Origin: Candidatus Cloacimonadota bacterium
GTDB lineage: Bacteria > Cloacimonadota > Cloacimonadia > Cloacimonadales > Cloacimonadaceae
Length of the DNA stretch: 12,186 nt
Direction: 5' to 3'
NCBI GenBank assembly: GCA_028703735.1
Contig: JAQVMI010000024.1
Coordinates: forward strand, 1-12,186
The notes beneath the pieces are model-generated. The model ran no database searches. It saw only the letters and a program-made list of their open reading frames with translations, and had not been told where the DNA came from. The translations under genes were made by a program, and so were the position numbers. Position 1 is the first letter of the stretch, and each line of letters starts with the position of its first letter. Positions 6,066 to 12,186 of this stretch are shown here, one piece after another.

Positions 6066-6827
6066 TTATGTTGTTAAACTACTTGGGTTATCTATATCTT
6101 TATACTGTTTCAGGATGGGCTTTCCTGCTATAATTTCTATAAAGGAGTGATGGCAAATCCAATCTCCACAATTGGCATAATAGCCATTTGTTAGGGGTAT
6201 TAGTTCCGGAGAATGGCTGTGCCCCATTACTACAATATCTGCCTGTTGCAGTTTTATCAGGCTTTGGGCATAGAGTTTTAAGCCACGGGTTTTTCTTCTG
6301 CGTAAGGCAGGTTTATCTTGGCGCTCTCTGCTGCTGCGGGAAAGTAAGGTTCCCAGTTGCAAAGCAAAATCCGGATGGAGCAGCGAAAATAGATGTTTAG
6401 CCAGGTTATGACGGATAAATCTACGGTAAATTTGGTAACGAAGATCGTTTACGGTTCTGGTATCACCGTGTTCAAAGCGTATTTTTTTGCCATCCGCTTC
6501 TATGGTAACCCCATCGGGGAATATCTCGCAACCAATGTAATCCGGCAAAAAATCTCCAAACCAAAAATCGTGGTTTCCGCTTACAAAGATGAGGCGGGCT
6601 CCTGCATCATGTAAATCTGCCAGAACCCTCAAAAGCGGGAAATACTGTTTTACAATGGTGTATTTGCCATCAAACCACAAATCGAAGATATCGCCCACCA
6701 AAGCAATAAGATCGTATTTACCAATGCTCTGCCTTAGAAAGCGAATCAACATTGCGGCATTATTGGCATCTTCACTATGCGAATGATGGTATTTGAAGTG
6801 GCTGTCCGAAATCGCTAAGATATTCAT
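6066..6827 (-). CDS. lpxH: LpxH-like UDP-2,3-diacylglucosamine diphosphatase (calcineurin-like metallophosphoesterase)
   Basis: In lipid A synthesis this enzyme cleaves UDP-2,3-diacylglucosamine to lipid X and UMP at the cytoplasmic face of the inner membrane. All metallophosphoesterase motifs are visible: SDSH (Asp8, His10), GDIFDLW (45-51), GNHDFW (84-89), HGD (120-122) and GHSHSP (202-207). A basic, helical stretch (RRFIRHNLAKHLFSLL, then SRSSRERQ and RRRKTRG, 135-182) sits between HGD and GHSH, where LpxH has its lipid-binding cap. The length of 253 is close to the family's 240. The start is 5 nt after the DUF4159 stop and has only an A-rich upstream sequence, not a good Shine-Dalgarno, which suggests translational coupling. 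A related phosphoesterase of other specificity cannot be excluded. Confidence 0.82.
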   Translation of the reverse strand: MNILAISDSHFKYHHSHSEDANNAAMLIRFLRQSIGKYDLIALVGDIFDLWFDGKYTIVKQYFPLLRVLADLHDAGARLIFVSGNHDFWFGDFLPDYIGCEIFPDGVTIEADGKKIRFEHGDTRTVNDLRYQIYRRFIRHNLAKHLFSLLHPDFALQLGTLLSRSSRERQDKPALRRRKTRGLKLYAQSLIKLQQADIVVMGHSHSPELIPLTNGYYANCGDWICHHSFIEIIAGKPILKQYKDIDNPSSLTT

Positions 6828-6832
6828 TTTTA

Positions 6833-7498
6833 TTATTTGCTTAACACATAGTGCAGGATGTTCACACCAAATCTTAAAGCCGTATCACGCACACCGGGTG
6901 GATCATCGTGAGTTTCGGCATCAGCCCAGCCATCACTGATGTTGCTTTCGTAGGTGTACAGGCACACCAGCCGGCTGTTGTCATCAAAAATTCCAAAAGC
7001 CTGGGGTGGTTTTTCGTCGTGCAAATGTATCTTGGGGATGCCACTGCTGAAATCATAAAAGCAAGTGAAGAGAGGAAAGGATGGATTCAATTCCACCAGT
7101 TCACGTTCGGGGAAAATGCGCTTTATCTCGCGCCGAAATGAGGCATCCATGCCATAATCATCATCTGCGTATAAGAAACCACCTCTTAACATCCAGGTGC
7201 GTAGATTTTCCACTTCGCGATCGCTGAAACGAATGTTTCCATGCCCGGTAAGATACAAAAAGGGATATTCGAATAGCTTGGGTTCAGAGGCTTTCACAAT
7301 ACTTTGATCCAAGGGGAAGGCAGCACCTAAAGTGGAATTGGCATATTTAGCAAGATTGGGAAGTACTTCCGGATCGTTATACCAATCTCCTCCTCCATCA
7401 TATTGCAAACGGGCGAAACCGGTTTTTAACGATGTATCAACCGTGGCAAACACAGGAAAGACAGTGGCGATTATACAGATGAAGGTTATGAATTTCAT
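6833..7498 (-). CDS. Exported DUF4159-domain protein
   Basis: The 221-residue protein has a signal peptide (MKFITFICIIATVFPVFA, about 1-18), so it acts outside the cytoplasm. The mature part matches the DUF4159 layout: GFARLQYDGGGDWYND (27-42), EYPFLYLTGHG (77-87), LRGGFLYADDDYG (104-116), LVELNPSFPLF (134-144) and a C-terminal RDTALRFGVNILHYVL (204-219). The family has a glutamine-amidotransferase-like fold, and members often sit beside MoxR/BatA-type or envelope gene sets. No biochemical activity is established. It is separated from the gene upstream by 6 nt and from the LpxH-like gene downstream by 5 nt. The upstream sequence holds only a weak GAGA-type ribosome site. Confidence 0.85.
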   Translation of the reverse strand: MKFITFICIIATVFPVFATVDTSLKTGFARLQYDGGGDWYNDPEVLPNLAKYANSTLGAAFPLDQSIVKASEPKLFEYPFLYLTGHGNIRFSDREVENLRTWMLRGGFLYADDDYGMDASFRREIKRIFPERELVELNPSFPLFTCFYDFSSGIPKIHLHDEKPPQAFGIFDDNSRLVCLYTYESNISDGWADAETHDDPPGVRDTALRFGVNILHYVLSK

Positions 7499-7504
7499 AA
7501 AATT

Positions 7505-8914
7505 TTAGTTCTCTATCTTTAAAGAAATGCAGAGTATAGCACCATCTACCACTGCATAGAAGCAATTGGAAAAACTATCGTAAGCAGATAAAGCTTGTAA
7601 ATCTTGTTTAAGGGTTAAGGTACTAAGGGTTTCACCCTGAGTGGGATCCAAGATGCTTATGCCTCTTTGAGAGGGAATAACCACAATGCTGCGATCCAAA
7701 CGTGGATCGTCCGAATTGCGAATTTCACAGGGTGAAAAGCGATCTCCAGCTATGCTTTCTGTGGGTAGATACTGCTGCCACAGAACAGCCCCATCCTCTT
7801 TTAAGCCTATAACCTGCTGGTTTGCAAGAGTAATAAGCAGTATTCCCTGACCATTCAGAATGAATCGGATATCAGCGGGGAACACTTTGCTCCATAATAG
7901 CTGTTGGTTTTTTTTATCAAAGCTGTTCAGGCGGTTTCCATTTATCAGATAGATGGCATCCAGGCTGAAGGCGGGGGAAAGGCTTGCCTGGTATGGCATC
8001 TCTGTGCTCCAGGCAATTTGTAAACTAATATTGCGGGCTGGCAGATTTACAATTCTATCCAGATATTTACGTAAATCTTCTTTATTTATCTTTAGGTTAG
8101 AGGGAATCTGCTCCAGACGCAGGGTTTTCTCCTGCTGAAAAGTGAGGCGTGTTTTATGCACAAGCTGATCCAAGCTGCGATTGCCAAAGACCATATATAG
8201 TACGGTTAAAACTGCCAGAAAGATTAATATACTGCTACTGATCTGCAAACGTGTAAACTTCTGGCGTTTGGGTTTTATTAGCCTCTCTCTACCATCCAGA
8301 ATCAGCCACAGGGGGTTGTCGCAAGAAGTAAAGGTCTCTATAAACTTATCTATAGTCCCAAAATCTGAAACCTGAGGGAACACTTTTGCAGCCAACTCGC
8401 CAGAGATAACGATCAACCTCTGATTATCACCAATGTAGAGGCGATTGGTTTTCAGCATTAGGTCCTTATCGGCATAACCAAATAGCTGCAAACCTTCTTG
8501 GCTTTGCACCTTGTAGTTTTGCCAGTCTTTACCTACAGATTTCATTTTTTTGGCATCTGTAACCACACAAAAGATACGCCCGGACTGCACAAAATAGAGC
8601 TCGTGATCGTAAAGCACGCCAAAGAAAAGTGAGATTCCTTTTTCCTGCAAATCGCTTTTGCGAAAACGGGCATGAAGCTTCCAATGCAAATCCGAGAAGA
8701 AGCCTTTTTGCCACTTCTCAATTTCCAGCCGAGAAACACTATTTATGGGGGAATTTATTATCTCCAGCTTGATCTCTGCCACAATTTCTTCCAGAATGTG
8801 GTCTTTTTCCGGATGCCAAAGTAACAAAAACCAGGCAAAGCGTCCATCGCGGGAGGCGTTAAATTCGCAAATACTGCGGGGAGGATTGGATTCACGGCTT
8901 TGCAAGGAAATCAT
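7505..8914 (-). CDS. Single-pass membrane protein with a PQQ-like beta-propeller C-terminus, function unknown
   Basis: Three parts can be seen in 469 residues. Residues 1-220 form a soluble N-terminal domain without a signal peptide. Its strand order (ISLFFGVLYDHELYFVQSG, then LYIGDNQRLIVISGELAAKV, 94-177) distantly recalls the PP2C phosphatase fold, but the metal-binding aspartates are not evident. A transmembrane helix lies at 224-244, preceded by a basic KPKRQK stretch, so the N-terminus should be cytoplasmic. Beyond a charged helical linker (250-290), residues 300-469 hold PQQ-like propeller blades: IYLINGNRLNSFDKK, ITLANQQVIGLKEDGAVLW and IVVIPSQRGISILD. The architecture suggests a sensor or coupling protein across the inner membrane. 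The start lies 4 nt after the radical SAM stop. The PP2C suggestion is tentative; the propeller is fairly sure. Confidence 0.75.
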   Translation of the reverse strand: MISLQSRESNPPRSICEFNASRDGRFAWFLLLWHPEKDHILEEIVAEIKLEIINSPINSVSRLEIEKWQKGFFSDLHWKLHARFRKSDLQEKGISLFFGVLYDHELYFVQSGRIFCVVTDAKKMKSVGKDWQNYKVQSQEGLQLFGYADKDLMLKTNRLYIGDNQRLIVISGELAAKVFPQVSDFGTIDKFIETFTSCDNPLWLILDGRERLIKPKRQKFTRLQISSSILIFLAVLTVLYMVFGNRSLDQLVHKTRLTFQQEKTLRLEQIPSNLKINKEDLRKYLDRIVNLPARNISLQIAWSTEMPYQASLSPAFSLDAIYLINGNRLNSFDKKNQQLLWSKVFPADIRFILNGQGILLITLANQQVIGLKEDGAVLWQQYLPTESIAGDRFSPCEIRNSDDPRLDRSIVVIPSQRGISILDPTQGETLSTLTLKQDLQALSAYDSFSNCFYAVVDGAILCISLKIEN

Positions 8915-8918
8915 ATTC

Positions 8919-10001
8919 TTATGTCCACCACGAGAAAAAAGTGCGCCATGAAACGCGGATAAGGGTGGGGATATCCATTAGCATATTTGTGTAAGAAGCA
9001 TTTGCCAGGGGACACCAGCATTCCTTTTTGTGAATGGAACGTCGTTCTAATTCCGCCGCCGGAGAAAACCAAATTTTCTTAAAATTATACTTATTCTGGC
9101 GTAAGTTACCTAATGGGGCTGCTTTTATGCAGCAGCTCCAGATATCGCCATCGGGAGAAATCTGGCAGGATGCCACTCCCGAATAACAGGGTATCACCTG
9201 AGTTTGATCCCGCATAATCTTCTTTACCAAATTGTAGTATTCTATCCTGAAAGCCATAGTTAATTTATTCATCCCTTTGTAGCTACCGTTTTTTATGCGG
9301 TGGATAAGGTAATCCACAGAGCTTTTATATGCCACCAGGGAAGGAGTGATATCTGCACCAATGGTATCCAATTCCATGCGTTCTTCAGCAATTTCGGTGA
9401 TATAACTATCTGGCTTCAAGCGCATTAGTTCGTTGGCAATGGAAGTGAAGCTATCCACATTGAAGCGGGAGATAACCGTGTGAATGCCTACGGTTAGATT
9501 CGGCAATTTCAGGGCTTTTAATCCATGATAGGTGGAGATCACTTTTTTGTAATTTCCCGGAACGTTTCGGATGTTATCGTGCTGTTCTTCTATTCCATCT
9601 ATAGAAACATTTACGATAACCTGAGCTTTGGGGCAGGCTTTGGCTATTGCTTCGGTTTTGTCCACAATGGTTTTAACTAAGAGACCATTAGTGGGGATGT
9701 TAATAATTCGGGGATGCGATACCTTGTAAATTTCGCTGATAACTTCCACAATATCGTTGCGTAGGAAAGGTTCGCCTCCGCTGAAGGTAATCCAATATGG
9801 GCTGTGCCCAATGCTTTGGAAGATGCTTCTATATTCTTCCACACTAAGGTTTCTTGCCTGTTTTTTCCAAATCTTGCAGGTAGAACAGCGGGAATTACAT
9901 GTATAAAGCAGACTAACTGTGTAATTCATTGGTAAAAGATGTGGAGCACCAAGGTGTTTCATCAGCCAATATCCAATGATGCGAAAAAGCATAAATATCA
10001 T
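8919..10001 (-). CDS. Radical SAM protein with SPASM/twitch-type C-terminal cysteines
   Basis: This 360-residue protein should cleave S-adenosylmethionine with a [4Fe-4S] cluster held by CNSRCSTC (Cys35, Cys39, Cys42). The SAM-binding motif SGGEP is at 74-78, followed by the usual barrel strands (NIPTNG 101-106, NVSIDG 131-136). The C-terminal part has Cys272, Cys279, Cys290, Cys291, Cys328 and Cys330 around SPDGDIWSC and LGNL. This is the pattern of a SPASM or twitch domain that binds auxiliary clusters. The N-terminus (FRIIGYWLMKHLG) is amphipathic and could touch the membrane. Its ATG shares one base with the glycosyltransferase stop (TGATG at 10001-10003), so the two are translationally coupled. 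SPASM enzymes modify peptides, proteins or sugars; the substrate here is unknown. Confidence 0.92.
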   Translation of the reverse strand: MIFMLFRIIGYWLMKHLGAPHLLPMNYTVSLLYTCNSRCSTCKIWKKQARNLSVEEYRSIFQSIGHSPYWITFSGGEPFLRNDIVEVISEIYKVSHPRIINIPTNGLLVKTIVDKTEAIAKACPKAQVIVNVSIDGIEEQHDNIRNVPGNYKKVISTYHGLKALKLPNLTVGIHTVISRFNVDSFTSIANELMRLKPDSYITEIAEERMELDTIGADITPSLVAYKSSVDYLIHRIKNGSYKGMNKLTMAFRIEYYNLVKKIMRDQTQVIPCYSGVASCQISPDGDIWSCCIKAAPLGNLRQNKYNFKKIWFSPAAELERRSIHKKECWCPLANASYTNMLMDIPTLIRVSWRTFFSWWT

Positions 10002-10897
10002 CAGGTTCTATTCCCCAGATTCTTTGTGGAACGGGCGATTTCCCAAGTGAAGGGATTTTTTCCACAGATGTAAAAATCCCAGCTACCTAACATACGGCAA
10101 CCTGCTTCCAGGGCAACAACGAGTATTAGTTTAGGCAGATCGATAAGGTTCTCCTTAAGCTCGGCGTGAAGAATTGCTGCCAAAGTACCATTATCCTGAG
10201 ATATCACTTGGTAGGATTGATGGGATTTAAGCCACAAATGTCCGTTTTGGATTCTGCGGCGTTGTTTTATAAAGTCTTTAAGATTCTCTGGTCCCTTATT
10301 GTGGATAACGGCTTGGGGGATATATAGCAGAGAGAGGTTTTTAGCTTTTACCATTGCTTCGATGCTTGCCTCGTCCACAGCAGAATCGGCAGGAATGCTA
10401 TTCATAACCTTGCGGAAGGCAATCATCTCGCCCAATTTTGGAGATATTAGTGCCATTCTGTGGTGCAAACGCCACAGCAGATGCACTGCATAGCCCATAA
10501 AGGTATTGGGTGAATTCACCGGACAGGGACGCCCTCCAGTGGCACCAACCGAAGCATCGGAAAATGCGGAAACAAGCTTTTCTATTGTTGTATCAGCCGG
10601 GATAACGTCTCCGCTGATTATAACTAATACTTGCTCTTTTGCTTCTCCGATAAACAGATTTATCGCTGCTGATTTACCCTCTCTTTTAGCTTGGGTAATT
10701 AGCCGAACAGAGGAATGCGTTTCCGCAAAAATGCGCACAAGGTTATCCGTGCCATCCGTGCTGGCACTGGAAACAACTATTACTTCACTAATCTCTGCCA
10801 CTTTAAGCTGCTGGGCACAGATAGCTTCCAAAAGCCGAATAATGTTATTGGCTTCGTTGTGGGCAAAAACTCCTATGGAACAAGCAATCCGGTTCAT
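10001..10897 (-). CDS. Family 2 glycosyltransferase
   Basis: The 298-residue protein has a GT-A fold and should transfer a sugar from a nucleotide-sugar donor. The N-terminal nucleotide-binding part is IGVFAHNEANNIIRLLEAI (8-26) and VIVVSSASTDGTDNLV (39-54). SGDV (95-98) takes the place of the metal-binding DxD region. VDEAS (174-178) and QRRR (212-215) match the catalytic-acid and QxxRW-like positions of processive-type GT2 enzymes. There is little sign of the multi-helix membrane region of synthases, although ENLIDLPKLILVVALEAG (249-266) may touch the membrane. No Shine-Dalgarno precedes the ATG; the upstream bases are C-rich. The start overlaps the stop of the repeat ORF (ATGA, 10894-10897), pointing to coupled translation. 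Likely role: synthesis of a surface glycan or glycolipid. Confidence 0.88.
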   Translation of the reverse strand: MNRIACSIGVFAHNEANNIIRLLEAICAQQLKVAEISEVIVVSSASTDGTDNLVRIFAETHSSVRLITQAKREGKSAAINLFIGEAKEQVLVIISGDVIPADTTIEKLVSAFSDASVGATGGRPCPVNSPNTFMGYAVHLLWRLHHRMALISPKLGEMIAFRKVMNSIPADSAVDEASIEAMVKAKNLSLLYIPQAVIHNKGPENLKDFIKQRRRIQNGHLWLKSHQSYQVISQDNGTLAAILHAELKENLIDLPKLILVVALEAGCRMLGSWDFYICGKNPFTWEIARSTKNLGNRT

Positions 10898-11166
10898 ATA
10901 TTTAGGGGGGAGATGCCTTTGGTAAGTGAGATGCCTTCGGCAAGTGAGATACTTTCATTAGGTGAGATGCCTGCGGCAAGTGAGATACTTTCAGTAGGTG
11001 AGATGCCTGCGGCAAGTGAGATACCTTCGGCAAGTGAGATTCTCACTGCTTCAGCACTCACTGCGTCAGCTCTCACTGCTTTAGCTCTCACTGCGTAAGC
11101 TCTCACTGCGTAAGCACTCACTGCGTCAGCTCTCACTGCGTCAGCTCTCACTACGTAAGCTCTCAC
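10894..11166 (-). CDS. Repeat-only 90-codon ORF bridging nusB and the glycosyltransferase
   Basis: The frame opens with GTG (11166-11164), which overlaps the nusB stop as GTGA, and closes with TGA (10896-10894), which overlaps the glycosyltransferase start as ATGA. The whole product comes from tandem DNA repeats: about nine pentads of the AVRAD/AVRAY/AVSAY kind, then about eight hexads of the ISLAEG/ISLAAG/ISPTES kind. It contains no Cys, Trp, Phe or His. No protein family was recognised, and the pentads do not match the classical A(D/N)LXX pentapeptide rule. The periods of 15 and 18 bp keep every frame open, so openness alone is weak evidence; the exact stop/start overlaps on both sides are the better argument for translation. 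A non-coding repeat that is merely traversed remains equally possible. Confidence 0.35.
   Translation of the reverse strand: MRAYVVRADAVRADAVSAYAVRAYAVRAKAVRADAVSAEAVRISLAEGISLAAGISPTESISLAAGISPNESISLAEGISLTKGISPLNI
10908..11041 (+). repeat. 18-bp tandem repeat, GTGAGA-headed (A units)
   Basis: Seven full units and a partial eighth start at 10908, 10926, 10944, 10962, 10980, 10998, 11016 and 11034. The common form is GTGAGATGCCTGCGGCAA, in which TGCC and GGCA can form a small hairpin. From the third unit, units that keep the GCCTGCGGC core alternate with variants such as GTGAGATACTTTCATTAG, up to the sixth. The first unit runs up to the 5' end of the glycosyltransferase gene. Confidence 0.92.
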
Positions 11167-11191
11167 TGCGTAAGCTCTCTCTGTTTAATCT
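11042..11191 (-). repeat. 15-bp tandem repeat, CTCACT-headed (B units), in inverted orientation to the A units
   Basis: Nine clear units start at 11042, 11057, 11072, 11087, 11102, 11117, 11132, 11147 and 11162. The common form is CTCACTGCGTAAGCT. A tenth, degraded unit (11177-11191) lies within the nusB coding end. Read on the minus strand each unit carries the same GTGAG core as the A units, so the two arrays are inverted relative to each other. They meet at the palindrome AGTGAGA-T-TCTCACT (11032-11046). Units 9 and 10 encode the last residues and stop codon of NusB. Confidence 0.92.
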
Positions 11192-11621
11192 CTTTACTTA
11201 TGGCATCCAAAATACCGTTTATGAACTTGCCGGTATGCTCACTACAAAACTTCTTGGAAATCTCGATAGCTTCGTTTATTACTACTGCTGCGGGAGTATC
11301 GGTAAAGAGCAGCTCGTAGGCAGCCACACTTAAAATGCTGCGATCCAGATGGGCAATGCTTTCCAAACTCCAGTTATCACTTAATTTATCTATCTCAGCT
11401 TCAATACCTTCGATGTTTATAATGGTGTTTTTCACCAGCTCATCGGCAAAGGCATAAAGGGGAGAAGACGAATTTACGTTTTCTGCTGAAGTAAGGGTTT
11501 GCAGAATTTCGGGGTATTCGTTCAGCATTCCGTATTCACGGAATTCGCTTTCAATTTCGGCAAATTCCAGAGAGTAAAGGCATTGAATCGCAATTTCTCT
11601 GGCTTTACGACGTTGACCCAT
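11163..11621 (-). CDS. nusB: Transcription antitermination factor NusB
   Basis: NusB binds boxA RNA with NusE (S10) and helps transcription of rRNA operons resist termination; it acts in the cytoplasm. The 152-residue helical protein has the family marks: [13 protein letters not shown] (4-16), NW (83-84), [13 protein letters not shown] (93-105), [17 protein letters not shown] (109-125) and [10 protein letters not shown] (132-141). The start overlaps the ribH end by 17 nt, with GGAG 7 nt before the ATG inside the ribH 3' end. The ribH-nusB order is a common bacterial arrangement. The last four residues and the stop codon fall within the 15-bp tandem repeat, so the natural C-terminus may have been remodelled by array growth. 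The core fold is intact. Confidence 0.96.
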   Translation of the reverse strand: MGQRRKAREIAIQCLYSLEFAEIESEFREYGMLNEYPEILQTLTSAENVNSSSPLYAFADELVKNTIINIEGIEAEIDKLSDNWSLESIAHLDRSILSVAAYELLFTDTPAAVVINEAIEISKKFCSEHTGKFINGILDAISKEIKQRELTQ

Positions 11622-12084
11622 TTTTCATCTCCGCCATTAAGTTTAACATTTCGAGGGCAGCAGCGGCAGCATTAAAGCCTTTATTACCAGCTTTGGTGCC
11701 GGCGCGTTCTATAGCCTGCTCCACACTGTCCGTAGTTAAAACACCATAGATAACTGGTTTGCGGGTGCTGAGGCTAACCTGGGCTATGCCTTTGGTTACT
11801 TCTGCACTTACATACTCAAAATGTGGTGTAGCTCCTCTGATAACCGCACCCAGGCAGATTACAGCATCAATATCGGGATTCACTGCTGCTTCTTGGGCGA
11901 TTAGGGGTATCTCGAATGCACCGGGAACCCAAATTACCCTGATATCTTCGCTACGAACTTCATGACGCAGCAAACAATCTATGGCTCCATCTAACAGTTT
12001 ACTGCCGATGAACTCGTTAAAACGGCTAACAACCAGGGCAATCCTGAATCCCCTGGATACCAGTTTTCCTTCTATTACTCGCAT
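11605..12084 (-). CDS. ribH: 6,7-dimethyl-8-ribityllumazine synthase (riboflavin synthase beta chain)
   Basis: The enzyme joins 5-amino-6-ribitylaminouracil and 3,4-dihydroxybutanone 4-phosphate to form the lumazine precursor of riboflavin; it usually assembles into pentamers or a 60-mer shell. From the chosen start it has 159 residues, the normal size. Motifs are RFNEFI (21-26), PGAFEIP (54-60), [14 protein letters not shown] (79-92, with the catalytic His at 88), GVLT (114-117) and KAGNKG (131-136). The frame could begin at 12126 or 12099. ATG 12084-12082 is preferred because AAGGAG (12091-12096) precedes it by 6 nt, the likely promoter lies just upstream, and MRVIEGKL aligns with the usual family N-terminus. 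It heads the operon and overlaps nusB by 17 nt. No FMN riboswitch can be seen in the short upstream stretch available. Confidence 0.96.
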   Translation of the reverse strand: MRVIEGKLVSRGFRIALVVSRFNEFIGSKLLDGAIDCLLRHEVRSEDIRVIWVPGAFEIPLIAQEAAVNPDIDAVICLGAVIRGATPHFEYVSAEVTKGIAQVSLSTRKPVIYGVLTTDSVEQAIERAGTKAGNKGFNAAAAALEMLNLMAEMKNGSTS

Positions 12085-12090
12085 TTGTAG

Positions 12091-12096
12091 CTCCTT
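12091..12096 (-). promoter_or_regulatory. Ribosome binding site deciding the ribH start
   Basis: AAGGAG on the minus strand sits 6 nt before ATG 12084-12082. The two upstream in-frame ATGs (12126, 12099) have no comparable site, and the ATG at 12099 lies directly against this one. Confidence 0.8.
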
Positions 12097-12128
12097 CATG
12101 CGTGTATTTCTTCTCTGAAATGCCATTA

Positions 12129-12157
12129 TTTATACACTGGTAATTAGTTCAAGTAAA
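12129..12157 (-). promoter_or_regulatory. Putative sigma-70-type promoter of the ribH operon
   Basis: On the minus strand TTTACT (12157-12152) and TATAAA (12134-12129) are separated by exactly 17 bp, matching 4 of 6 and 5 of 6 consensus positions. A transcript would start near 12120 and give a leader of about 36 nt before ribH. The bases from 12158 to the right edge show nothing that could be named. Confidence 0.5.
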
Positions 12158-12186
12158 ATCTTTGGGGAGGTAGCGTAGCCGGAGGA

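Noticed and set aside
10894..11166. Classical pentapeptide-repeat protein
   Set aside because: The pentads read AVRAx and do not carry the central Leu/Phe of the A(D/N)LXX rule. The pattern follows directly from a 15-bp DNA repeat.
11605..12126. ribH with a 173-residue product starting at 12126
   Set aside because: The extra 14 residues precede a strong AAGGAG site and start at or before the likely transcription start. The family N-terminus begins at 12084.
1..12186. tRNA or rRNA genes, transposase genes or phage genes
   Set aside because: None was seen on either strand. The palindromic elements have no associated transposase within the window.

Overview
The window looks like a chromosome segment of a Gram-negative, FCB-group bacterium. 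Style points most to Cloacimonadota, but that is inference and no marker here settles it. Supports are an LpxH-type lipid A enzyme (hence an outer membrane), moderate to low GC, a Sec-exported FN3/choice-of-anchor surface protein, and intergenic DNA full of short palindromic and tandem repeats. Every credible gene lies on the minus strand, so transcription runs from the right edge to the left.

Right part (12084 down to 4735): one long, tightly packed gene run that reads as a single operon. Order of transcription is ribH (lumazine synthase), nusB, a 90-codon ORF made wholly of short tandem repeats, a family 2 glycosyltransferase, a radical SAM/SPASM protein, a membrane-anchored PQQ-like propeller protein, a DUF4159 protein, an LpxH-like metallophosphoesterase, a membrane-anchored cyclophilin with a large insert, and an FMN-binding split-barrel protein. 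Junctions are 1-nt, 4-nt and 17-nt overlaps or gaps of 4 to 15 nt. A promoter with a 17-bp spacer sits just upstream of ribH, and its position supports an internal ribH start at 12084.

Middle (4112-4698): six near-identical 80-bp dual-hairpin, REP/BIME-like units plus extra 18-bp half-units, starting 36 bp past the operon's last gene. Left of these are small hairpins and a putative promoter, then a ZIP-family metal transporter (3144-3929) and a doubtful 39-codon hydrophobic ORF between 12-bp direct repeats.

Left part: 1.24 kb without a convincing gene (1715-2954). It holds a solo, inverted copy of the 80-bp element, a long stem-loop, a promoter-like sequence, and a purine-rich mosaic of short repeats. 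The window ends inside a large secreted beta-sandwich protein (1-1714) whose C-terminus is off the edge.

Functionally, ribH and nusB are housekeeping genes heading a transcript of mostly envelope genes. The least understood block is glycosyltransferase, radical SAM, PQQ-like sensor-type protein and DUF4159 (10897-6833). The least expected structure is the repeat array (10908-11191) that joins nusB to the glycosyltransferase through exact stop/start overlaps.
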